DNA of 64,000 nt. Source: Gracilinema caldarium DSM 7334. Its GTDB lineage: Bacteria; Spirochaetota; Spirochaetia; Treponematales; Breznakiellaceae. Below are positions 9,080 to 16,961 of the stretch, in pieces. The notes under the pieces were generated by a model, which was given only the letters and a program-made list of their open reading frames with translations, did no database searches and had not been told where the DNA came from. The position numbers and the translations under genes were made by a program. The DNA lies in NCBI RefSeq assembly GCF_000219725.1, contig NC_015732.1, positions 3,044,972-3,108,971 of the forward strand, in the 5' to 3' direction. The number at the start of each line of letters is the position of its first letter. Position 1 is the first letter of the stretch.

Positions 9080-10263
9080 ACCTTCACCCTCACTTCTCCG
9101 CTCATTAGTTTGGGCAAGAGAGTATCGCGGAGTTTTTCGAGAGTGCGGATTTGGTAACAGTTTTCAATAACTTTATCGTTAATTGGCTTTGCTGTCATTT
9201 CAAAATCCTCAATTAAATCCTGTGGCGGTATAATAATATCCAACGCTTCAAAATCTGATTTTCCAATAGAGCCAAAAACAGTGCCCTCATCATTAAACCT
9301 TTTTATCTCTGACATTAACGAACGAATTTTGAAATATGTATAAGTGTAGTAATCTTTATTTGCACTATAACGAAAAGCAGCTACACCACGCCCGATACAA
9401 CATTTTACTAAAGCCATATTCTGTTCTCCAACCGGAGCTCGAACACTTACTAATGTATCCAGTGGTTCTGCAAAACGTGTTGGTTCAGTGGTATAAACTC
9501 TTTCAGATGGAAAGCGAAAGCCAAAATCAGCATTACCTTGAAACATTGGTATCCCTATTTCATCTTCATTAAATGAAGTACCTACAGGAGATTGCCCCAT
9601 AGTAAAAGCAAATTCATCAGGAATTTTCCCTTCTCTCCACCCCTCTGGCAATCCATCTTTGCAGGGTTCCACAAACCACTGCCTAAACAGCGCCTCGGCC
9701 ATGGCTTCCAAGGTCTTGTTCTGGCGGTGTAAGAGGTCAATCTTGTCATCGAGGCTGGAAAGTACGGCGGCAATAGCTCGCTGTTCGGGGAGCGGAGGGA
9801 GGAGTATTCTGATTTCATTTAAATCCTTAATTGGAAGCTGAGGTTGCGCACTTCCAGAAGTATATGTAAGAAAATCACTTTGAAGTTTTCTGAACAAGTA
9901 ATAATTAAATCTTGGTAAAAGGTTGTTCTTATCCGGACGAATTATTACCATTCCAGAATTGATTCTAATATTTTCATATTTTACTGAACTATTAAAGAAA
10001 CCAACATTACCAACTGTACCACGAGTTGTGAGAACTAAATCATCTCTTTGCAGCTTCCCTTTCCTTAATAATTCATCTCTTTCTTTTGAAATGAACTGGC
10101 ATTCAGAAAAATCAAAACCATCATAGCGTACATTTTTAGTACTTAGAAAAAGACAATATCCAATATCTTTAAATTCATTTTGGGGCGGGTAATTATTTCC
10201 ACGATCACCATCTATGATTTCCAGCGGAGCATCCCCCAACTTACATTCCCTCCACTCGCTCAT
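9076..10263 (-). CDS. hsdS: Type I restriction-modification specificity subunit
   Basis: 395-residue DNA-recognition subunit that sets the target sequence for both methylation and cleavage. Two target-recognition domains (about 1-150 and 205-345) are each followed by a conserved helical spacer: LPPLPEQRAIAAVLSSLDDKI in the middle and TLEKLRDTLLPKLMSGEV at the end. The start at 10263 has a GGAG site; a frame extended to 10281 is less likely. The gene is visibly more AT-rich than hsdM and hsdR, as expected for recognition domains exchanged horizontally. Confidence 0.94.
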   Translation of the reverse strand: MSEWRECKLGDAPLEIIDGDRGNNYPPQNEFKDIGYCLFLSTKNVRYDGFDFSECQFISKERDELLRKGKLQRDDLVLTTRGTVGNVGFFNSSVKYENIRINSGMVIIRPDKNNLLPRFNYYLFRKLQSDFLTYTSGSAQPQLPIKDLNEIRILLPPLPEQRAIAAVLSSLDDKIDLLHRQNKTLEAMAEALFRQWFVEPCKDGLPEGWREGKIPDEFAFTMGQSPVGTSFNEDEIGIPMFQGNADFGFRFPSERVYTTEPTRFAEPLDTLVSVRAPVGEQNMALVKCCIGRGVAAFRYSANKDYYTYTYFKIRSLMSEIKRFNDEGTVFGSIGKSDFEALDIIIPPQDLIEDFEMTAKPINDKVIENCYQIRTLEKLRDTLLPKLMSGEVRVKV

Positions 10264-10275
10264 ACCGTCTCCTCT
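10260..10275 (-). repeat. Direct repeat copy at the hsdS start
   Basis: Minus-strand sequence AGAGGAGACGGTATGA, which contains the hsdS ribosome site and start codon. It matches 14 of 16 bases with the copy at 10553-10568. The two copies bracket the Fic-like fragment, as if that segment had been inserted at, or recombined through, the hsdS start. Confidence 0.6.
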
Positions 10276-10282
10276 CCCCATA

Positions 10283-10471
10283 TCAAAACAACCTCATATA
10301 CTCATCAAAAACAAAAACCCTGTTTCGCTGATAGCCTAAAGAAGCTTTTTCCAAAAGATCATTGATGCCTTCATCTGTCCAAAAAAATGTATGATTTATC
10401 TTTTCTGGCAAGAAATACTGGTATTCAAACCCTTTTTTGTAAGTGCCGGCCTTAAAATCCTTTATATCCAT
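10283..10471 (-). pseudogene. Fic-family protein, N-terminal remnant
   Basis: 62 codons with a good GGAG site before ATG 10471. The first ~40 residues (MDIKDFKAGTYKKGFEYQYF, then LPEKINHTFFW and a LLEKASL helix) resemble the N-terminal helical segment of Fic/DOC-family AMP-transferases often found inside type I RM operons. The catalytic HPFxxGNGR core is absent and the frame stops soon after, so this is a 5' fragment rather than a working Fic enzyme. A near-identical 16-base sequence including the hsdS start region flanks it (see the repeat entries). The family call is from memory of the motif and is moderately secure. Confidence 0.6.
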
Positions 10472-10552
10472 TTTGTTCTCCAAAGTAAAAGACAATATAT
10501 TTTATTTTACTTAAATGTGCTAAAGTAAAATAAGAAAATCTGTAGTTTACTT

Positions 10553-10568
10553 TCATACCGTCCCCTCC
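10553..10568 (-). repeat. Direct repeat copy upstream of the Fic remnant
   Basis: Minus-strand sequence GGAGGGGACGGTATGA, the partner of the repeat at 10260-10275. It looks like a second, orphaned hsdS translation start; the short frame that follows it is not recognisable. Confidence 0.55.
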
Positions 10569-10580
10569 TGTGAACACATG

Positions 10581-10675
10581 CGGGGTCCGGGGCGGAGCCC
10601 CGGAGAGGGGGTAGCGAAAGCCACCGCAGGGAGCGCAGCGACCGAGGAGGCTGGAGCGAGGGGGAGACTTCCCCC
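10581..10675. repeat. GC-rich hairpin element
   Basis: About 95 bases of very GC-rich, purine-skewed sequence set in AT-rich surroundings. It opens with a perfect 7-bp hairpin (CCGGGGC at 10587, three-base loop, GCCCCGG to 10603) and closes with a 6-bp hairpin (GGGGGA at 10660, GACT loop, TCCCCC to 10675). The composition and paired hairpins resemble dispersed intergenic repeats (REP/MITE-like) of bacterial genomes; only one copy lies in this window, so dispersal is an inference. Confidence 0.5.
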
Positions 10676-10704
10676 TTCATAGTTCATCTTTCTAACGTTA
10701 GGTG

Positions 10705-10818
10705 TCATACTAGCCCCACCTTTTTCAGATTTTCCAGCATTGCTATAGCCTGAATGTCCATACGCAGGGTGTAAATACGTTTTTGTATGTCTGTAATAAT
10801 AATCGAATTGTCACTCAT
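10705..10818 (-). pseudogene. ORF6N-like start fused to a second HsdM tail (scar)
   Basis: 37 codons, too short for most gene finders, with its ATG overlapping the hsdM stop (ATGA). Residues 1-19 ([19 protein letters not shown]) resemble the beginning of ORF6N/RhuM-type proteins, which are common passengers of type I RM loci. Residues 25-37 (AMLENLKKVGLV and neighbours) repeat the HsdM C-terminus ([12 protein letters not shown]), and the DNA is similar but clearly diverged. The simplest reading is a deletion or recombination scar joining a passenger gene to the 3' end of another hsdM allele. Confidence 0.55.
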
Positions 10819-12368
10819 ACGAGCTTAACCTTCTTAAGATTATCCAGTATGGCCTTATTCAATTCGGCTTCCTCTTTGAGCTGTGCCTCGAACTCGGCCT
10901 TGAGCTGAGTAAACCGTTCCGCAAAATCAAAATCGTCTTCATCATCGGGAAGTCCTACATACCTGCCCGGGGTAAGGACATAATCAAGCTCTTTAACACG
11001 CTCAACGGTAGCGGAATTGCAGAAGCCCTTAACATCTTGATAGTTTCCGTTAACTTTGCGCCATTCGTGGTAGGTTTGGGCAATTTTCTGGATATCTTCT
11101 TCCCGCAGTATTCTGGTGCGGCGATTGATGAGCACCCCTTCGTTGCGGGCGTCGATGAACAGAATCTCGTCGGTGCGGTTTCGGTAACCGCCATTGGCTT
11201 TGTTGCGGGAGAGGAACCAGAGGCAGGCGGGAATTTGGGTATTTAAAAAGAGTTTTGCCGGAAGATTGACGATACAGTCAACTAGCCTTGCTTCAACTAA
11301 TGCCTTACGGATTTCACCTTCGCCGGAGCTTTTGGAAGTGAGCGAACCTTTAGCCAGCACAAAACCGGCGACACCCGTGGGATTCAAATGATAGAGAAAG
11401 TGCTGTATCCAGGCGTAGTTGGCGTTACTTGCCGGGGGTATGCCGAATTTCCACCGTCCGTCGTTCCGCAGAAGTTCGCCCGCCCAGTCGCTATCATTAA
11501 AGGGTGGGTTTGCTATAACAAAGTCGGCCTTAAGGTCTTTATGGGCGTCGTTTAAAAAAGAGCCTTCGTTGTTCCATTTCACCTGGGAACTGTCAATGCC
11601 GCGAATGGCCAGGTTCATTTTACAGAGCCGCCAGGTTGTCTGATTGCTTTCCTGGCCGTAAATGGAAATGTCGTTGATGTTCCCTTGGTGGGCCATGACA
11701 AATTTTTCCGACTGCACAAACATGCCGCCGGAGCCACAGCAGGGGTCAAAGACCCGGCCTTTATAGGGTTCCAGCATTTCCACAAGGAGTTCCACAACGC
11801 TTTTAGGGGTGTAGAATTGGCCGCCCTTTTTGCCTTCTGCCAGGGCAAATTCTCCCAGGAAATACTCAAACACATGGCCCAAAAGGTCAGCACTGCGCTC
11901 TTTAGCTTCGCCGAGGGCAATGTTCCCGATGAGGTCGAGTAGTCCGCCCAGACTGGTGGGGTCCAGGTTACCCCGGGCATACACCTTGGGAAGCACTCCC
12001 TTAAGGGAGGCATTTTCTTTTTCAAGGGCGTCCATAGCTTCATCAACATACTTGCCGATTTCCGGATCCTTTGCCTTGGACACCAGGTATGACCAGCGGG
12101 CTGTTTCGGGGACAAAAAAGACATTTTCTGCTCTGTATTCGTCCCGGTCTTCCGGGTCGGCACCATTAGCGATCTCGGCCTCAAGTTTCGCATGGAGCTC
12201 CTCAAAGGAATCTGAAATATATTTTAGAAAGATGAGCCCCAGTACCACATGCTTATACTCAGCGGCGTCAATGTTTTTCCGGAGCTTGTCCGCCGATTTC
12301 CAGAGCATGTCCTCTATATTTTCGTTGGAGTTGGAAGGGTTTGGTTTTTTGATATTTTTTCTTGCCAT
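10815..12368 (-). CDS. hsdM: Type I restriction-modification DNA methyltransferase subunit
   Basis: 517-residue adenine-N6 methyltransferase subunit. An N-terminal helical domain ([31 protein letters not shown] segment) is followed by the SAM-binding motif [10 protein letters not shown] (about residue 211) and catalytic NPPF (about 287). The start at 12368 has an AGAGGA site; a further in-frame extension to 12428 has none. It is the first intact gene of the RM operon and is separated from hsdS by about 550 bases of remnants instead of the usual tight junction. Confidence 0.95.
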   Translation of the reverse strand: MARKNIKKPNPSNSNENIEDMLWKSADKLRKNIDAAEYKHVVLGLIFLKYISDSFEELHAKLEAEIANGADPEDRDEYRAENVFFVPETARWSYLVSKAKDPEIGKYVDEAMDALEKENASLKGVLPKVYARGNLDPTSLGGLLDLIGNIALGEAKERSADLLGHVFEYFLGEFALAEGKKGGQFYTPKSVVELLVEMLEPYKGRVFDPCCGSGGMFVQSEKFVMAHQGNINDISIYGQESNQTTWRLCKMNLAIRGIDSSQVKWNNEGSFLNDAHKDLKADFVIANPPFNDSDWAGELLRNDGRWKFGIPPASNANYAWIQHFLYHLNPTGVAGFVLAKGSLTSKSSGEGEIRKALVEARLVDCIVNLPAKLFLNTQIPACLWFLSRNKANGGYRNRTDEILFIDARNEGVLINRRTRILREEDIQKIAQTYHEWRKVNGNYQDVKGFCNSATVERVKELDYVLTPGRYVGLPDDEDDFDFAERFTQLKAEFEAQLKEEAELNKAILDNLKKVKLV

Positions 12369-12483
12369 ACGATGTTTCCTCTTGGCTCTTACCTGAATCC
12401 GTATAAAAAATAAAGTAACCCAAGCCAACCTGATGGTGTATAATGAATTAACATTAAAACAAAATGCACCCAGGAGGTGAAGC

Positions 12484-12636
12484 TTGGATTACCTCATAAA
12501 TACTACCACAGAAAAATTAAATAGCATAGGCGGAATGGCGCTGGTAGGAAAAATAGAAACAGCCACCCTAAGGCTTTTAAAATCCGCTGGTCTCACTCCT
12601 ACTGGACGAATCTGTATGAAAGCCCTGAAACAGTAA
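12484..12636 (+). pseudogene. Short ORF, possibly a transposase N-terminal remnant
   Basis: 50 codons from TTG with a near-perfect AGGAGGTGA site four bases upstream. The product (TTTEKLNSIGGMALVGKI segment, then GLTPTGRICMKALKQ) has the flavour of the start of a DDE transposase, but no catalytic residues are present and the match is weak. It is the only plus-strand candidate in the 320-base space between hsdM and hicA; the remainder of that space holds nothing recognisable. Confidence 0.3.
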
Positions 12637-12686
12637 TCGATCTCATCAGTCACAATTTTTTAAAAGCACCCATAAATAAAAACGGC

Positions 12687-12908
12687 TCACAACAGATTTA
12701 GAAATTCATTCACAGAAATATTGGCTTGTCGTATGATTGCGCGCAAGGTACCAGTATCAAGTTCTTTGTGATCAGGTACCACTAATTGAGCAAAGGGGTC
12801 TGACCGTTTAAGCACTATATGACTACCAGTTTGTCGAATTACAGTAAAACCTGCCTTTTGTAAGGCTGTAATTGCTTGTCGGCCTGAAATACGGGGAAGT
12901 TTGCTCAT
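12687..12908 (-). CDS. hicA: HicA-family mRNA interferase toxin
   Basis: 73-residue double-stranded-RNA-binding-fold toxin. The family's single catalytic histidine is visible as His30 in the QTGSHIVLKR motif, after an N-terminal SGRQAITALQKAGF helix. Characterised HicA proteins cleave mRNA when free of HicB. Its ATG overlaps the hicB stop by four bases, so the antitoxin is translated first. Function is by family; nothing in the sequence suggests inactivation. Confidence 0.92.
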   Translation of the reverse strand: MSKLPRISGRQAITALQKAGFTVIRQTGSHIVLKRSDPFAQLVVPDHKELDTGTLRAIIRQANISVNEFLNLL

Positions 12909-13111
12909 ACAGCGACAATAAGGGCATCAAACTTTTCTTCCGGTATAGCTAATCCTTGATCATTAAGAGCTTCGGTATAGGCTTGAATGGCTTCTTTTAT
13001 GTTTTTTAATGCTTCTTCTTTGGTTTTTCCTTGGGAAATGCAACCAGGAAGGCTTGGACATTCAACAACATAATAACCATCTTCGCCAGGATACATGATT
13101 ACTTGCCGCAT
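12905..13111 (-). CDS. hicB: HicB-family antitoxin
   Basis: 68-residue antitoxin with the partial RNase-H-like HicB fold: MYPGEDGYYVVECPSLPGC followed by GKTKEEALKNIKEAI. It is the short form, lacking the C-terminal DNA-binding (HTH or ribbon-helix-helix) extension seen in many HicB proteins, so autoregulation may be weak or act through the complex. A strong TAGGAGG site precedes its ATG. It is first in the hicBA operon. Confidence 0.91.
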   Translation of the reverse strand: MRQVIMYPGEDGYYVVECPSLPGCISQGKTKEEALKNIKEAIQAYTEALNDQGLAIPEEKFDALIVAV

Positions 13112-13153
13112 CAGGAAACCTCCTAATTAACAAAGTATTTAAACAGAGCAGCC

Positions 13154-13182
13154 ATTATTGTTCAACCCTCTTGAATAATATA
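13154..13182. promoter_or_regulatory. Inverted repeat upstream of hicB
   Basis: TTCAA/TTGAA arms around a five-base centre (13161-13175), extended imperfectly by AT-rich flanks, 43-70 bases upstream of the hicB start. The position suits an operator for the hicBA complex; alternatively it is only a weak hairpin. Confidence 0.3.
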
Positions 13183-13277
13183 ACACTTTTTAATGTATAT
13201 AAACTGCTCAGTACATAAAGCCCCCCAATTCCCTTAACGGCCTTGACAGCGAACTGGCTCTGGCGGAAAGTAGAACC

Positions 13278-15230
13278 ATGACGAGCCTGTACATTAAACC
13301 TTTTAACCGGGAGCTGGAGGACCGGATCCGGCGGAACCCCAGTTTGAACATCGACAGCTTCATCATCCCCACACCCTATGCGGTGGATGAACGGCTCGAG
13401 AAGGATTACCAGTATTCCTTTGTGTGGGAAGAAGAGCGGGAAATCCTGGGCTTTATCGAAGTCTGGTCTGACCCGGAGAAGAAGCGGCTCCATATTTATA
13501 AACAGGTAACGAGCCCCTTTGGGCGAAGCAAGGGCATAGGCTCGGCCTTTTTAGCCCATCTTGCGTCGATTGCCCCCGCGGGGGCCCTGATAGACCTGTA
13601 TATATGGGAACGGCAGGCAGAAATATTGATGTTTTACAAGCGCCGTGGTTTTGCCGAAAAGGAACGGCTTAATTGGCGGGCCCTTAATTTTGTGCGACTA
13701 GAGGGTGAAGCCCGGACCATTCGGGAAACTATCCCCAAAATTGGGATTAGCTCCGGTGCAGCCGATGAATTAGGGAAAATCCGGCACGATGCAAAAAAAG
13801 CAATCCGGCTCATCGCCGACATGGCAGGGGCCCTCACCGCCGAAAATTGCTCCCGTATTATAGAGGACATTAACCGGGAGACGACGGCCCTCATCAACAC
13901 CCTGAACCTCTTCCGCGATTCGGTACAGCGATTCAGAACCATAAACCTCAAGGAATTGATTATCGATCGGGTCATTCCCATGGTGGAACATTCACCGGTA
14001 CAATGCGAACTGGTTCTGCGATTTTCGCCCAATGTGGGGGAAGCCAGGGCTCACTACCTCGAAGCGGCTCGGGCAATCGTAAACCTGGTGTCCAATGCCC
14101 TGGATGCGATTAAGGCGGCGGAACGGCCGGGAGTACTCTCTATTTCTTTGGAAGAAATTACCCCCTGGATACTCCTTACGGTGGAAGACAACGGCATCGG
14201 TATTGAACAGAGTAAGCTCCAGCCAGGACAGGACGGGAGGCCCCAGTTTGTCGGCATCACGACCAAGGCAAACATGGGAGAAGGCCAGGGAACACGACAG
14301 ATATATGCCGCCTTTGGAACCGAAAACATTTCTGTCCACAGTGAAGCGGGAAAGGGCACCCGCTGGGTTATCCGGCTTCCCAAGGCGGAACAGCGGGAAG
14401 AAAGCGAACTTCAGGCACTGGAGACCCGGCTTGCGGAATTTAAGGCCCTGAGCGCCGCCGATGCGCCAAAAGTTTCGGCAGACAAGGCAGAAATAGCCGC
14501 CTATATATGGAGATGTAAAAAACTGGAAATCCTTATCTGGGATTTAATTTTACAGTTTGCCCGGAAAAATAATGTTCGGGATATCTACCGGTCTTTCCTG
14601 TCTTGCCGGTATGCAAGTGTTTCCCTGGCAGGTTTCCGGGATGACCTGGAAAACTATAAAACCGATACGGCAGAACTCAGGCTCTGGCTTCTTGAGGCAG
14701 TCCGGATTCTAAAACGAGAAGATACTATTTTGCAGACCCTGAATAAAAACGGCGAATGGCAGGGCATCATGTTTAAGGCCTACGGGCAGGCGGCAGAACG
14801 GACGGTGATTTTTACCATAGACCCTGCTACCGGGAATTTTGGGGCCACAGACCGGAAACTCGCTGAACATGCGGACTTTGTTCCCTTCCTCGGGGGGAAT
14901 CGCGACCGGTGCCTGCGGGGCGAGTTTTTCGGGGATGTGCAAAATCCGGCCAATCCTATCCAGCTTGGGGTGTGGGAACTGGGAAGCCCCGAGGACTGCC
15001 GCAAAAAGGCAGGCCTCATCCGCTCCGGGGCGGACCGGCTCATCAATATGGGAATTCCGGAAACTAAAAAACTGCTCTTTTATGAAACCACCTGGCGCAG
15101 GGGGAAACTAGACCTGGATACAGGCAGACCCCGGACCCTGGGAGCGGTAGCCCGCATGGCCGACGAAGAGCTTGGGGACCTATTGGTCGCGGTGGATGAG
15201 GAATTTTCCGATTATATCAGCACCGATTAA
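13278..15230 (+). CDS. GNAT acetyltransferase-histidine kinase-like fusion protein
   Basis: 650-residue soluble protein with an unusual architecture. Residues ~1-140 form a GNAT acetyltransferase domain (acetyl-CoA loop RSKGIGSAF at 83-91). Residues ~160-225 are a helical dimerisation segment with His170 in the motif IRHDAKKAI, like an H-box. Residues ~255-367 form a HATPase domain with N-box Asn273, DNGIGI (304-309) and GEGQGT (334-339). Residues ~385-650 are unrecognised. There is no membrane segment, no sensor domain of familiar type and no response regulator gene nearby. Kinase and acetyltransferase activity are inferred from motifs. Confidence 0.8.
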   Translation: MTSLYIKPFNRELEDRIRRNPSLNIDSFIIPTPYAVDERLEKDYQYSFVWEEEREILGFIEVWSDPEKKRLHIYKQVTSPFGRSKGIGSAFLAHLASIAPAGALIDLYIWERQAEILMFYKRRGFAEKERLNWRALNFVRLEGEARTIRETIPKIGISSGAADELGKIRHDAKKAIRLIADMAGALTAENCSRIIEDINRETTALINTLNLFRDSVQRFRTINLKELIIDRVIPMVEHSPVQCELVLRFSPNVGEARAHYLEAARAIVNLVSNALDAIKAAERPGVLSISLEEITPWILLTVEDNGIGIEQSKLQPGQDGRPQFVGITTKANMGEGQGTRQIYAAFGTENISVHSEAGKGTRWVIRLPKAEQREESELQALETRLAEFKALSAADAPKVSADKAEIAAYIWRCKKLEILIWDLILQFARKNNVRDIYRSFLSCRYASVSLAGFRDDLENYKTDTAELRLWLLEAVRILKREDTILQTLNKNGEWQGIMFKAYGQAAERTVIFTIDPATGNFGATDRKLAEHADFVPFLGGNRDRCLRGEFFGDVQNPANPIQLGVWELGSPEDCRKKAGLIRSGADRLINMGIPETKKLLFYETTWRRGKLDLDTGRPRTLGAVARMADEELGDLLVAVDEEFSDYISTD

Positions 15231-15240
15231 TGGTGCAGAT

Positions 15241-16284
15241 TCAGTGATTGCCCTTGGCCTCACCCCGGGCTTTGTAGAGCCGGTCATTGATGGCGGGCCC
15301 CAGGTCCCGGTCGGGAACCCGCTCCGCCAGTATGCGGTCTACCGCGAGGGCGTCGAGCTGGTGCAATAAATCAAACAAATTGGCCGCCGCCTCGATAAGC
15401 GATCCGGAATGGCTTAAGACCTGACAAAGGGGAGCTTCCATACCGGGATTGGCGCTCTGAAAGGACGCAAGCCACTGGGCCCGGCTTGCATCGCTAAAAA
15501 AGAGGCAGGCTGTCCGCTCACCCTGGGCGGGAAACTGCAGGGGTATGCCCCCGGCGGGATACAGGCTCAGGGCCGCCCGAGGTGCATAGTGGCTCGGCAA
15601 CTGCCCTGGAGCGGTAGGGTGCTTGGTAGTTCTATCAATTTGATGAACCGGTCCGATGAGGGATTCAATTCGTTCCCGGGCCAGGCCGCCGGGTCTCAGA
15701 ATGGTAACCTCTTCACTGCTTAAATCAAGGACCGTGGACTCTACCCCAACATCAGAACGGCCTCCATCGATGATAAAGTCTACCTTATTTCCCAGCTGTT
15801 CCTTCACATGCTCTGCCCGGGTGGGGCTCAGGTAACCGAAGGGGTTCGCGCTGGGGGCCGCTACGGGAAGGCCCGTGCGGCGGATGAGATCCTGCGCCAC
15901 GGGGTGGGCAGGAAGCCGGACCGCCACGGTAGGCAGGGCACTGGTAGCCAGGTCCGGGACATGGGGTTGTTTCGGAAGAATCAGGGTAAGGGGGCCGGGC
16001 CAGAATTGTTCGATGAGTCGGGTTACCAATGTGCGCCGCTCCGCCGACAGTTGGGATAGATCAGCCACTGAAGGAAGCTCCTCCGACCGGGCGATGTGAA
16101 CAATAAGAGGGTCAAAGGTGGGGCGGCGCTTGGCCTCAAAAACCCGGGCCAGGGCGGTGGTATTGGTTGCATCAGCTCCAAGCCCATAGACGGTTTCTGT
16201 CGGAAAGGCGACGAGCTTGCCCTCCTTAAGAGCCCTGGCGGCCCGTTCAATATCCTCTGGGGCGGTACTTAGCAGTTCTGCCAT
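15241..16284 (-). CDS. sua5: L-threonylcarbamoyladenylate synthase (Sua5 type)
   Basis: Makes threonylcarbamoyl-AMP from threonine, bicarbonate and ATP, the first step of t6A37 modification of ANN-decoding tRNAs. The 347 residues comprise an N-terminal YrdC domain (KLVAFPTETVYGLGADA near the start; PSANPFGYLSPT near residue 140) and a C-terminal Sua5 domain from about 220. The two-domain length separates it from short TsaC. It is last in the corA-ygjV-sua5 operon, 11 bases after ygjV, and converges with the fusion gene. Confidence 0.92.
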   Translation of the reverse strand: MAELLSTAPEDIERAARALKEGKLVAFPTETVYGLGADATNTTALARVFEAKRRPTFDPLIVHIARSEELPSVADLSQLSAERRTLVTRLIEQFWPGPLTLILPKQPHVPDLATSALPTVAVRLPAHPVAQDLIRRTGLPVAAPSANPFGYLSPTRAEHVKEQLGNKVDFIIDGGRSDVGVESTVLDLSSEEVTILRPGGLARERIESLIGPVHQIDRTTKHPTAPGQLPSHYAPRAALSLYPAGGIPLQFPAQGERTACLFFSDASRAQWLASFQSANPGMEAPLCQVLSHSGSLIEAAANLFDLLHQLDALAVDRILAERVPDRDLGPAINDRLYKARGEAKGNH

Positions 16285-16295
16285 GGTAATTTCTG

Positions 16296-16949
16296 TTATC
16301 CGAGAGTTTTTTGATAAAGTTGTACAGAACCAGAGGTCCCCACTTTGGTAAAGCCCAGCTTCTTAAGGTAGGTCTCATGGGCCGGGACTTCAGCCTGGGC
16401 ATGGACGACCTTGGCGGTCCGGGCAATGTTTTTCAGGGCCGTTTCCAGGAAGAATTTGGCGTTTTTAAGGTCCCGATATGCGGGAATTGCATAATCCATC
16501 AATATGGATAGATCTCCGTTGGCTTCCCGGCGATAGACCACAAGGGATACGGGCACAGTCTGCCGCAGAATAAAACAGGCTTCGAGACTTGCCAGGTAAT
16601 CATCCTTTCCTTTGAAGGGGAACGAAGGGAAGTATTTTTTAATGTCCGCCTCATAGAACTGTAAAAACCGTTGGGCATATTCATCATGCACCAGGTTTAC
16701 AAAGAGAATCTCGAAGGTCTCAGGCTTTTTCGCATCCCGGGCCATCACGTATAAATAGTAGGTGTTTACGAGCACGATAAAAGCATTCAGCCCAAAGACA
16801 GGCCAGGCGGAAATTAAAAAACCGTAGATGGCAAAAGCGAGGGAGCCGATAAGATTTACAACTCGCAGTCGCTTTATATTTTTCAGGGTTAAGCTGATGG
16901 CAACTACGACCGACGCAAAGGTTCCAAACCATTCAATCCAGATATTCAT
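16296..16949 (-). CDS. YgjV-family membrane protein
   Basis: 217 residues. Three membrane helices fill the first ~75 residues (WFGTFASVVVAISLTL ..., VVNLIGSLAFAIYGFLI ..., FGLNAFIVLVNTYYLYVM), the YgjV-like part of unknown function. The soluble remainder (from ~80) ends in YLKKLGFTKVGTSG, reminiscent of the last strand-turn of GNAT acetyltransferases, so a membrane-tethered acetyltransferase-like domain is possible. It lies 12 bases after corA and 11 before sua5. No substrate is known. Confidence 0.65.
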   Translation of the reverse strand: MNIWIEWFGTFASVVVAISLTLKNIKRLRVVNLIGSLAFAIYGFLISAWPVFGLNAFIVLVNTYYLYVMARDAKKPETFEILFVNLVHDEYAQRFLQFYEADIKKYFPSFPFKGKDDYLASLEACFILRQTVPVSLVVYRREANGDLSILMDYAIPAYRDLKNAKFFLETALKNIARTAKVVHAQAEVPAHETYLKKLGFTKVGTSGSVQLYQKTLG

Positions 16950-16961
16950 GGGCCGAGTATA

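Noticed and set aside
10557-10708. Minus-strand frame through the GC-rich element between the hsdM tail copy and the Fic remnant
   Set aside because: It starts in an ATGA overlap, but the Pro/Ala-rich product simply reads the hairpin repeat.
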